DNA from: Nitrospirota bacterium
GTDB lineage: Bacteria; Nitrospirota_A; Leptospirillia; Leptospirillales; Leptospirillaceae
Length of the DNA: 14,903 nt
Direction of reading: 5' to 3'
Assembly (NCBI GenBank): GCA_021795275.1
Contig: JAJYPO010000041.1
Span: 1 to 14,903, forward strand
Shown piece by piece: positions 1 to 6,297 of the stretch; the stretch's first letter is position 1; every line of letters begins with the position of its first letter. The translations under genes were made by a program, and so were the position numbers. The notes below the pieces were generated by a model. The model saw nothing but the letters and a program-made list of their open reading frames with translations. It did no database searches and was not told the origin of the DNA.

Positions 1-99
1 ATGCGCTATTTCCGGAAGTTTGAAGCGAACCGGGCTCTCGCTCCCTTTGGATTTTATTGTCTGGCGGCGGGGGCCCTTTCCCTCCTGTTCCTTCGTTAG
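1..99 (+). CDS. uppP: C-terminal end of undecaprenyl-diphosphatase (partial)
   Basis: The reading frame open from base 1 encodes 32 residues and stops at TAG 97-99. It reads as a membrane tail: a basic RYFRK stretch, then APFGFYCLAAGALSLLFLR. UppP/BacA proteins typically end this way, with a short polar link, an aromatic 'FxxFxxYR'-like motif and a last hydrophobic helix. UppP dephosphorylates undecaprenyl pyrophosphate to recycle the lipid carrier for peptidoglycan and surface polysaccharides. The ATG at base 1 is probably internal, because the family is about 260-280 residues long. The stop overlaps the stop of the convergent DUF2231 gene. Only the last helix is visible, so the family call is tentative. 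Confidence 0.55.
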   Translation: MRYFRKFEANRALAPFGFYCLAAGALSLLFLR

Positions 100-539
100 G
101 GAGCCGACGGAGGGGCGGCGGACGCGGGGGGCATGACCTCCGTTCCCAACCGGTCGTCGTAGACAAGATGGCCGCCCTCCGCGGCGGCGGCGAGAAGGAA
201 AAGAAGTCCGGCGAGTCCGATCGACCGGCGGAGGAGGGGCGATAAACGGAGGCCCCCTTTGCCGGCGATCCAGAGCAGAACAAAGAGGGTGGCCCCGGAA
301 AGGGCCAGAAGCCTGTGGAGCAGGGCGGCGGGAGGAATCGTGACAGGCCGGGCGCGAAGGCTGTCGAGCGCGTTTCCTCCCGAGAGGATGGCCAGGGCCA
401 GGAAAAGGAGGGCCCCTTTCTCGATCAGAGCCTGTCCCCGGGGCGGGAAAGTGTCCCGGAGTTTCGGGAAGAGGGCGCCTCCTCCGTAGAGGAGGGCCAG
501 GGAAAGGGCGAAGTGGACGAGAAAGGGATGGATCGGCAC
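96..539 (-). CDS. DUF2231-family integral membrane protein
   Basis: This is a 147-residue protein with four predicted membrane segments (about 5-25, 40-56, 77-95 and 107-124). The N-terminal IHPFLVHFALSLAL motif with His4 and His9, His75 before the third helix, and GGHLVYDDRLG near residues 122-132 match the DUF2231 family (usual length about 130-170). The histidines have led to suggestions of heme or redox roles in that family, but the function is not established. The start is a GTG at 539, with AAAGGA about 11 bases upstream on the minus strand; no in-frame ATG gives a full first helix. The tail after residue 137 is Pro/Ala/Ser-rich. It is convergent with uppP (overlapping stops) and divergent from the toxin-antitoxin remnant. 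Confidence 0.75.
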   Translation of the reverse strand: MPIHPFLVHFALSLALLYGGGALFPKLRDTFPPRGQALIEKGALLFLALAILSGGNALDSLRARPVTIPPAALLHRLLALSGATLFVLLWIAGKGGLRLSPLLRRSIGLAGLLFLLAAAAEGGHLVYDDRLGTEVMPPASAAPPSAP

Positions 540-637
540 GGGAAAGGGCGTCCTTTCAGGGGATGGGGGTCCGGTCTATGGCCGATGCTGTCAGTCCATG
601 ATTTCTTGCTGATAGTCATGTAAAATGACCATATTCA

Positions 638-652
638 ATCACTCTTTGTGAT
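638..652. repeat. Short inverted repeat ATCAC-N5-GTGAT
   Basis: ATCAC (638-642) and GTGAT (648-652) form a 5-bp inverted repeat with a 5-base spacer. It lies in the intergenic region between the divergent DUF2231 gene and the antitoxin gene. It could be a regulator-binding half-site pair for either gene, but it is short enough to be chance. Confidence 0.25.
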
Positions 653-708
653 AGTGTGGGGAAGAACCTTTGTTCTTGTCAACGCGTCTGTCGAAAGAAT
701 GACCGTCG

Positions 709-718
709 ACCACGTGGT
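709..718. promoter_or_regulatory. 10-bp palindrome, candidate antitoxin operator
   Basis: ACCACGTGGT is a perfect 10-bp palindrome centred about 27 bases before the antitoxin ATG at 741, just upstream of the AGAGAGGA ribosome-binding site. Phd/YefM antitoxins repress their own operons by binding palindromes near the start, so position and symmetry fit an autoregulatory operator. No clear -35/-10 pair is visible; TTGTCA at 676-681 has no good partner. The role is inferred. Confidence 0.35.
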
Positions 719-740
719 TTCTTTCAGAGAGAGGACATGT

Positions 741-968
741 ATGGCACAATGGAATATTGCCGAGGCCAAAGCCCATTTCTCGGAAATTCTCCGGCGGGCC
801 TTGCAGGGAGAGGACGTTGTCATCGCCAAAGACAATAATCCGTTGATCAGGCTGGTTCCTGTTCAGAGACCTCAGGGCGAACGGGTTCCTGGATCGGCCA
901 AAAATCAAATTCTTTATATCACTCCATATTTTGATGAAACGCCCGAAGATTTTGTCGGAGTGACGTGA
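741..968 (+). CDS. Phd/YefM-family antitoxin
   Basis: This is a 75-residue protein that begins MAQWNIAEAKAHFSEILRRA. That is the classic Phd fold N-terminus (W-N/S-xxEAK-xxF-s-ell-r-A), followed by GEDVVIAKDNNPLIRLVPV, the conserved strand region. The N-terminal part binds DNA for autorepression, and the C-terminal tail (about 45-75, ending in TPEDFVGVT) would wrap the cognate PIN toxin. The start at 741 is chosen because AGAGAGGA lies about 8 bases upstream and the Phd motif begins directly there; the frame is open back to 648, but those residues do not resemble the family. The stop TGA shares one base with the ATG of the toxin gene (TGATG), which implies translational coupling. Because the toxin gene is frameshifted, the antitoxin may now be an orphan. 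Confidence 0.85.
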   Translation: MAQWNIAEAKAHFSEILRRALQGEDVVIAKDNNPLIRLVPVQRPQGERVPGSAKNQILYITPYFDETPEDFVGVT

Positions 969-1353
969 TGCGGTTTCTCCTGGACTCCCATGCCTTTCTC
1001 TGGTGGCTCGAAGGGTCGGACAATATTTCAAAGAGGCCAGATCGGTCCTCCGGATCCGTGAAAACGAGATTTTCGTCAATCTGGCCTGCGTCTGGGAAAT
1101 GGCGCTCAAGACGAGCCTTGGCAAATTGCATCTCACCCTTCCTTTCGAGCGTTTCATGACAGAGAACCTGGGACGGAATGCCTTTTCCCTTTTTCCGGTC
1201 GAATTCCGACACGCCATGGGGGTGGCCTCTCTTCCTTTCCATCACAGGGATTCTTTCGACAGGCTCCTCGTCGTCCAGTCCATTGAGGACAATATTCCCG
1301 TCATTTCCGCCGATACGATTTTCGATCTTTACGGGGTTCGACGCATCTGGTGA
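968..1353 (+). pseudogene. PIN-domain toxin (VapC-like), broken by a frameshift
   Basis: From ATG 968 the frame reads MRFLLDSHAFLWWLEGSD, the start of a PIN nuclease of the 'LLDTHAFLWW' subgroup, with the first catalytic Asp at residue 6. Near 1031-1036 homology leaves this frame, which otherwise stops at 1159. It continues in another frame as EARSVLRIRENEIFVNLACV, then WEMALKTSLGKL (catalytic Glu), then HRDSFDRLLVVQ and SADTIF (acidic residues), to TGA 1351-1353. Restoring one base gives about 128 residues, the normal length. An intact protein would be an RNase toxin inhibited by the upstream Phd protein. Both halves keep every expected motif, so the break is recent or a sequencing error. 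As read, no functional toxin is made. Confidence 0.8.
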
Positions 1354-1394
1354 ATAAAGATAGGAATTTTTGAGAGAAAAAAGGGGATGAAACA

Positions 1395-2441
1395 GTGAAG
1401 GTTCTGGTGACGGGGGGAACGGGGTACATCGGCTCCCACACGGCGGTGGTCCTGGCCGAGGCCGGCTTCGAAGTGGTCCTGCTCGACAATTTCTCGAACA
1501 GCGAGCGGGAGGTGGCGGACCGCATCGGGGCGATCACGGGGAAAAATGCCGTGCTCTATGAGGCCGACATCCGGGACCGAAAACGGATGGAGGAGATCCT
1601 GGGGCGGGAAGTCCCGGGGGCGGTGATCCACTTCGCCGGGCTCAAGGCGGTCGGGGAATCGTCCCGCCTTCCGCTCGAGTACTACGACAACAATGTGACC
1701 GGAACCCTCTCCCTCCTCTTCGCGATGCGGGAGAAGGGGGTCAAGACCCTGGTCTTCAGCTCCTCCGCCACGGTCTACGGGGTTCCCGACCGTCTTCCGA
1801 TCGCGGAGGACGCGCCGCTCTCCGCCACCAATCCCTACGGGACGACCAAGCTGGTGATCGAGGAGATCCTCCGGAGCCTGGTCGCCTCCGATCCCTCCTG
1901 GAAGGTTTCCCTCCTTCGCTATTTCAATCCGGTGGGGGCGCACCCCTCGGGGACGATTGGGGAAAACCCCCGGGGTGTGCCCAACAACCTGATGCCCTTC
2001 GTGGCTCAAGTGGCCGCCGGCCTTCGACCGTACCTCTCGGTCTTCGGAGACGACTATCCGACGGAGGACGGGACGGGTGTCCGGGACTACATCCATGTCA
2101 TGGATCTGGCGAAGGGCCATCTGGCCGCCCTGAACGCCCTTTCCGACTGGAAAGGGACGCTCCCCCTCACGGTGAATCTGGGGACGGGCCGGGGAACCTC
2201 GGTGATCGAGATGGTCCGGGCCTTCGAGAAGGTCTCGGGCCAGCCGGTTCCCTACCGGATCGTGCCTCGCCGTCCGGGGGACGTCGCCGCCTGCTGGGCC
2301 GATCCTTCTCTGGCCGAAAAGCTTCTCGGGTGGAAGGCGGAATTCGCCATCGAGCGGATGTGCGCGGACGCCTGGCGGTGGCAGAGCGGCTTGGGGAAAC
2401 CAACAGATGGACCGCATGGGACGACCTCCGGTGCGGGATGA
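1395..2441 (+). CDS. galE: UDP-glucose 4-epimerase
   Basis: This is a 348-residue short-chain dehydrogenase of the extended class that interconverts UDP-glucose and UDP-galactose (or the N-acetyl forms) in the cytoplasm. Visible motifs are the NAD-binding TGGTGYIGSH (6-15), LLDNFSNS (29-36), HFAGLKAVGES (79-89), FSSSATVYG (121-129, catalytic Ser/Thr), the catalytic Tyr148-x3-Lys152 in NPYGTTK, RYFNPVGAHPSG (175-186) and GVRDYIHVMDLA (228-239). Length and motif order are normal for GalE. The start is GTG 1395 with AAGGGG about 8 bases upstream; the ATG at 1387 is in a frame that stops at once. It heads a compact plus-strand run and would supply galactose-type donors to the glycosyltransferases downstream. 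Confidence 0.95.
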   Translation: MKVLVTGGTGYIGSHTAVVLAEAGFEVVLLDNFSNSEREVADRIGAITGKNAVLYEADIRDRKRMEEILGREVPGAVIHFAGLKAVGESSRLPLEYYDNNVTGTLSLLFAMREKGVKTLVFSSSATVYGVPDRLPIAEDAPLSATNPYGTTKLVIEEILRSLVASDPSWKVSLLRYFNPVGAHPSGTIGENPRGVPNNLMPFVAQVAAGLRPYLSVFGDDYPTEDGTGVRDYIHVMDLAKGHLAALNALSDWKGTLPLTVNLGTGRGTSVIEMVRAFEKVSGQPVPYRIVPRRPGDVAACWADPSLAEKLLGWKAEFAIERMCADAWRWQSGLGKPTDGPHGTTSGAG

Positions 2442-2682
2442 ATGGTACGGCTACCTGGGGGGGGCGTTGACGACCGTCTCCTTTCTGCCGCAGGTGGTGA
2501 AGACCCTCCGGACGCGGGACACCCGCAGCATCTCCTTCGGGATGTATCTCCTCTTTACGGGCGGGGTCTTTCTCTGGCTTGTCTACGGGATCCGTCTCCA
2601 TGCCCTTCCCATGATCCTGGCCAATGCGATCACCCTCTTGCTCTCCTTTGTCCTTCTCATGGCCAAATGGCGGTGGAAGTGA
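2407..2682 (+). CDS. SemiSWEET-type sugar transporter (MtN3/PQ-loop)
   Basis: This is a 91-residue protein with three hydrophobic helices (about 15-32, 44-62 and 66-86). It carries the PQ-loop signature SFLPQVVKTLRTRDTRSIS (Pro28-Gln29), then GMYLLFTGGVFLWLVYGI and a PMILANAITLLLS third helix with the conserved Asn. This is the usual size and pattern of bacterial SemiSWEETs, which dimerise to move mono- or disaccharides down a gradient across the inner membrane. ATG 2407 lies inside the end of galE (35-base overlap in another frame) with GGGGA about 9 bases upstream; ATG 2416 is an alternative. A run of eight G at 2457-2464 lies in codons 17-20. The substrate cannot be read from the sequence. 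Confidence 0.88.
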   Translation: MDRMGRPPVRDEWYGYLGGALTTVSFLPQVVKTLRTRDTRSISFGMYLLFTGGVFLWLVYGIRLHALPMILANAITLLLSFVLLMAKWRWK

Positions 2683-2719
2683 GGGCGTTTGATCCCTTCG
2701 ATAGGGGAGATTCCCGACC

Positions 2720-4507
2720 ATGACTTTTTTCTTCTGGAAAGACCCGGCCTACCAGCGGATCCGGCCCTACTTCCACGGGTGGATCCGTCCCTACCGCGCC
2801 CATATCGTCGGGGGGATCCTTCTGGGTTTCGTGGCCTCGGCCATGACCAGCGGGGTTCCGCTTGTCCTCCGGGAGCTGATCGACAAGATCTTCACCCAGA
2901 AGAACACCCATTATCTCTTCATCCTTCCCTTCGCCTTCTTTCTTCTCTTTGCGCTGAAGGGGCTGGCCGTCTTCTTCCAGAACTACCTTCTCCGGATCGC
3001 CGCGCTCCGGATGGTCAACGACGTGAGGAAGAGCCTTTTCGGTCACCTGCTCTCCCTTCCCCTGGGGTATTTCGGGCGGGAAGGAACCGGATCGCTGATG
3101 GGACGGGTGACCTACGACGCCGAACGGCTTCAGGGGGGGGTGGCCAATACCTTCCGGGACCTGATCCAGCAGGGCTTCACCATCGTCGGGGTGCTGGTCT
3201 CGATGTTCGTCATGAGCCCGAAGCTGACCCTCTTTTTGCTGGTCACCCTGCCAACGGTCCTGATCCCGATCCGAAAGACGGGCAAGAGGCTCAAGACCTT
3301 GTCCCGGAAAACCCAGGAATCCTTCGGAGACGTGAACCAGCATCTCTCCGAGACCCTCTCCTCGATTCGCCTGATCAAGGGGGTGGTTTCGGAAGAGCGG
3401 GAGCGAGAGAAGTTCCGGCTGTACTCGGACGAGTTCGTGGGGTTCCAGATCAAGACCGCCAAGTATTCGAATCTCCTCTCGCCCATCATGGAGACGTTGG
3501 GGGCGCTCGCGGCGGGGCTGGCGGTCTGGATCGGTGGGTACGCGGTCATCCATGGAACCTTGAGCTTCGGGACCCTGGTGGGGTTCATCGCCGCCGCCCA
3601 GATGCTCTACCAGCCCATCAAGGGGTTCGCCGGGGCCCAGACCGACATCCAGCAGTCGCTGGCCGCCGCCGAGCGGATGGTCGACATCCTTGACGTCCCG
3701 GAGGAGCGGGTCCATGAAACGGAGAAACGCTCTGTAACCTCCCTCGAAAAGGAGATCCGGATACAGGATCTCTCCTTTTCCTACCCCGGAGCTTCAAAGG
3801 AAGCCATCTCGAGGATCTCCCTTTCGATCCCGGCAGGGGCCTTCGTGGCCCTGGTGGGGGCGTCGGGGTCGGGCAAGAGCACGCTGGCCAATCTGTTGCC
3901 GAAGTTCTACCGTCCGACCGAAGGGGAGATATTCTGGGACGGGATTCCGCTCTCCGAGATCGATTCGTCGAGCCTTCGAAAGATCATCGGCTTCGTGACC
4001 CAGGATGTGATCCTGATGAATCAGACGGTTCGCGACAATCTTCTCTACGGGCTGGAGCGGACCGTTCCGGACGCGGAGTTGGAGGAGGCGGCCCGGGCGG
4101 CCTACGCCCACGATTTTATTTCTGCCCTTCCGAACGGGTATGATACCCGGGTGGGGGAGCGAGGAATCTTCCTTTCGGGGGGAGAAAAACAGCGGCTCGC
4201 CCTGGCCCGGGTCGTCCTTCGGAATCCGGCCCTTCTGATCCTGGACGAGGCGACGAGCGCGCTTGATTCCGAGTCGGAATGGATGGTCCAGAAGGCTCTC
4301 GAATCGATCATGCGGGGCCGGACGACGATCGCGATCGCCCACCGGCTCACGACCATCCGACAGGCCTCTGTCGTCCATGTCATGGAGGGGGGGCGGCTGA
4401 TCGAGAGCGGGACCCATGACGACCTGATGCGGACGGACAGCCGGTACAAGAGCTTCATTCTGCACCTCATGAGGACCGGAGATATGGTTCCGGAAGAGGT
4501 GCTTTGA
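2720..4507 (+). CDS. msbA: MsbA-like ABC exporter (fused permease-ATPase)
   Basis: This 595-residue half-transporter has an N-terminal membrane domain (about 1-320, helices near 27-47, 68-88, 150-185 and 255-292). Its C-terminal ATPase domain has Walker A GASGSGKST (380-388), Q-loop Gln428, signature LSGGEKQ (485-491), Walker B LLILDE (505-510), D-loop SALD and H-loop His541. Length and order match the MsbA/lipid-flippase exporter family, which works as a homodimer in the inner membrane. The likely cargo is lipid A-core or another lipid-linked glycan, though a multidrug or peptide exporter cannot be excluded. ATG 2720 is preceded by GGGGAG. It sits 37 bases after the SemiSWEET gene and 28 before the CheZ-like gene. 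A G8 tract (3133-3140) and a G7 tract (4387-4393) occur in frame. Confidence 0.85.
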   Translation: MTFFFWKDPAYQRIRPYFHGWIRPYRAHIVGGILLGFVASAMTSGVPLVLRELIDKIFTQKNTHYLFILPFAFFLLFALKGLAVFFQNYLLRIAALRMVNDVRKSLFGHLLSLPLGYFGREGTGSLMGRVTYDAERLQGGVANTFRDLIQQGFTIVGVLVSMFVMSPKLTLFLLVTLPTVLIPIRKTGKRLKTLSRKTQESFGDVNQHLSETLSSIRLIKGVVSEEREREKFRLYSDEFVGFQIKTAKYSNLLSPIMETLGALAAGLAVWIGGYAVIHGTLSFGTLVGFIAAAQMLYQPIKGFAGAQTDIQQSLAAAERMVDILDVPEERVHETEKRSVTSLEKEIRIQDLSFSYPGASKEAISRISLSIPAGAFVALVGASGSGKSTLANLLPKFYRPTEGEIFWDGIPLSEIDSSSLRKIIGFVTQDVILMNQTVRDNLLYGLERTVPDAELEEAARAAYAHDFISALPNGYDTRVGERGIFLSGGEKQRLALARVVLRNPALLILDEATSALDSESEWMVQKALESIMRGRTTIAIAHRLTTIRQASVVHVMEGGRLIESGTHDDLMRTDSRYKSFILHLMRTGDMVPEEVL

Positions 4508-4535
4508 AAAACATGACACCCCTAAGGAGACCCCA

Positions 4536-5111
4536 ATGAATGCGGAGGCAGACAGCCTGAAGATGGATCCCGAACGCATTTCGACCCGGCTGGGCTCGAT
4601 CGTCCGGGAGATCGACGCCGCGCTCCGGACGATCGGGGCCTTGTCCGGTCCGCTGATCTCGGCCCAGGCGACCCTTCCGCAGACGACCGAGTCGCTCTCC
4701 GAAATCTCGACGATGACGGAAGAGGCGAGCCAATCGATCATGACCGTGATCGAGGACCAGCTCGAGATCCAGAAAAAGATGCAAGCCCTCCTGCATCAGG
4801 TCTCCGGAACGATCACCGCTTCGGATATCGCAAAGATCGATTCTCTCCTGTCCCAGGACCAGCAGGGAACGCTCCGGGTCATGGGCGCCCTGGGGTTCCA
4901 GGATCTGGTTCGCCAGAACCTCATGAAGATCGGTCAATCCATCCAGCTGGTGGAAAACAAGCTGCTGGAAGTTCTGATGCTTCTCCACTGGGAAAAGGGT
5001 TCCGGCGTGGAGGAGGGGAAGAAGCTCCTGAACGAACTCTACAAGGCCCGGGTGGGGGATCCGTCCCGACAGAGGGTGGTGGACGAGATTTTGAGGGAGT
5101 ACGGGGTTTAA
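4536..5111 (+). CDS. cheZ: CheZ-like CheY-phosphate phosphatase
   Basis: This 191-residue, mostly helical, soluble protein matches CheZ in three places. LPQTTESLSEISTMTEEASQ (48-67) corresponds to the start of the long helical hairpin. GALGFQDLVRQNLMKI (117-132) carries the catalytic Asp123-x3-Gln127 pair equivalent to Asp143/Gln147 of E. coli CheZ. VENKLLEVLML follows as the return helix. The C-terminus RVVDEILREYGV resembles the amphipathic CheY-binding tail of CheZ (there ending DDLLDSLGF). CheZ hydrolyses CheY-phosphate to reset flagellar signalling. ATG 4536 has an ideal AAGGAG at 4522-4527. No chemotaxis or flagellar gene is in the window, so its place between msbA and glycosyltransferases is unexpected. 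Confidence 0.8.
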   Translation: MNAEADSLKMDPERISTRLGSIVREIDAALRTIGALSGPLISAQATLPQTTESLSEISTMTEEASQSIMTVIEDQLEIQKKMQALLHQVSGTITASDIAKIDSLLSQDQQGTLRVMGALGFQDLVRQNLMKIGQSIQLVENKLLEVLMLLHWEKGSGVEEGKKLLNELYKARVGDPSRQRVVDEILREYGV

Positions 5112-5117
5112 TCCTTG

Positions 5118-6272
5118 ATGGCAGACAAGACACCTTCGATCTCGGTGGTGATTCCCTGTTTTCGGGCGGGAGAGCTTTTGGTCGAGGCAGTCGAGTCGGT
5201 TCTGGCCCAGACGGAGACGGACTGGGAACTGATCCTGGTCGACAACAATGCCTCGGAGGAGACGAAAGAGGTCATTTCAAAATTTACCAATCTTTTTCCG
5301 GAAAAAATCCGACGTGTTTGGGAAGAAGATCAAGGGGTTTGTTCTGCCCGGAACCGGGGAATCAGTAAAAGCCATGGGGAGTTTATAGCATTACTGGACG
5401 ATGACGACAAAATGTATCCCGAACGGCTCGCACTCCAGAAAGAAGCCCTGTCGGACCATCCGGAAGCCGTTCTCTGCTACGGAGGGATTGACTGGGTCTC
5501 ATATGACGACAAGACAGTCGTGAAGTCCGGCGAGAGGGATGCGGACTTTCCCTTTTTTCCGGAATCCAGCGACAAGGTCATGGAGACCGCCCTGCTCCGA
5601 TTCCCGGAGCCTCGGCCGTCCTCGGTCATGGTCCGAAAATCGATTTCAGAAGAGGTCGGCGGCTTCGACCGACACTTTAATCCTTGTTTGCTGGATGAAA
5701 CGGACTTTTATTTCCGGATTGCACAATTGGGGCCCTTTGTCGAAGTGAACCGGCCTGTAATCCGCTTCCGGATGCCGTCCCCGGAATTTCTGAAGAAGAA
5801 AAGGATCGACAATGTCCGGAAATTCCGTCTCCTTCTTAATCAGGACTACTTTTTTTCAAAGATAATAAAGTTTCTAAAAGAGAAAAATCTTCAGGAAAAT
5901 CCCTCCATTCAAAGGGACCTAAAACGGATGAAGGCCCGGTGGCTTCGGGAGGTAAGTTTCGATTTTCTGGCCATTCCAGGAGGGGAAAAATTGGCAAGAC
6001 TTCTTCTTTGGCGGGCGATCCGGGAATGGCCTTCGGATCTGAAGTCCGTCAAGCACTTGGTCCGTTCTTTCTATTCCTTTCCGGCAAGAGTCAGGCGTTA
6101 TCGGAGCCAGCAGGTCTACGAGGAGGGAATACCCCCAGAGATCACGGAAGACTTTCTGCTATCGCTCTTCAACGGGGACCATCATTGTCCTTTCTGTGAG
6201 TCATCATCATTCGTCCTCCGACAAATCGGAGACCAACCCTTTATCCACAAAACACAATCAAATTCAGAATGA
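5118..6272 (+). CDS. GT2 family glycosyltransferase with C-terminal helical and CPxC tail
   Basis: This is a 384-residue GT-A-fold transferase, most likely cytoplasmic or membrane-associated. Motifs are ISVVIPCFRAGEL (8-20), LILVDNNASEET (38-49), SARNRGISKSHGEFIALLDD (76-95) with the metal/nucleotide DDDD (94-97), GGFD (181-184) and the catalytic-loop DETDFYFR (193-200). After the catalytic domain come a basic helical stretch (RMPSPEFLKKKR, 218-229) and a module RWLREVS...ARLLLWRAI (274-301) shared with the other GT2 proteins here. The last 30 residues carry a lone CPFC pair (357-360), half of a zinc ribbon. TTG 5115 directly precedes ATG 5118; the ATG is preferred. The start follows the cheZ stop by 6 bases. 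From about 5270 the DNA becomes more A/T-rich. Donor and acceptor are unknown. Confidence 0.85.
   Translation: MADKTPSISVVIPCFRAGELLVEAVESVLAQTETDWELILVDNNASEETKEVISKFTNLFPEKIRRVWEEDQGVCSARNRGISKSHGEFIALLDDDDKMYPERLALQKEALSDHPEAVLCYGGIDWVSYDDKTVVKSGERDADFPFFPESSDKVMETALLRFPEPRPSSVMVRKSISEEVGGFDRHFNPCLLDETDFYFRIAQLGPFVEVNRPVIRFRMPSPEFLKKKRIDNVRKFRLLLNQDYFFSKIIKFLKEKNLQENPSIQRDLKRMKARWLREVSFDFLAIPGGEKLARLLLWRAIREWPSDLKSVKHLVRSFYSFPARVRRYRSQQVYEEGIPPEITEDFLLSLFNGDHHCPFCESSSFVLRQIGDQPFIHKTQSNSE
5394..5422 (+). repeat. 29-bp exact repeat, copy 1 (GT2 DDDD motif)
   Basis: These 29 bases, coding LDDDDKMYP and flanks, recur without a mismatch at 10320-10348 inside the GT2 pseudogene. The flanking codons differ between the two genes. 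Identity at synonymous positions suggests recent recombination as well as protein conservation. Confidence 0.85.
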
Positions 6273-6297
6273 CCCTTTCCATCTCAACGGGCAGTAA

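Noticed and set aside
1329..2417. Long minus-strand open frame opposite galE
   Set aside because: Its product is low in family-like motifs and rich in Gly/Pro/Arg/His, as expected for the complement of a G/C-rich gene. galE on the plus strand explains the region fully.
2657..3715. Long open frames on both strands overlapping the first part of the ABC exporter
   Set aside because: They are out of frame with a protein that has every ABC-exporter motif, and they lack recognisable domains or ribosome-binding sites.
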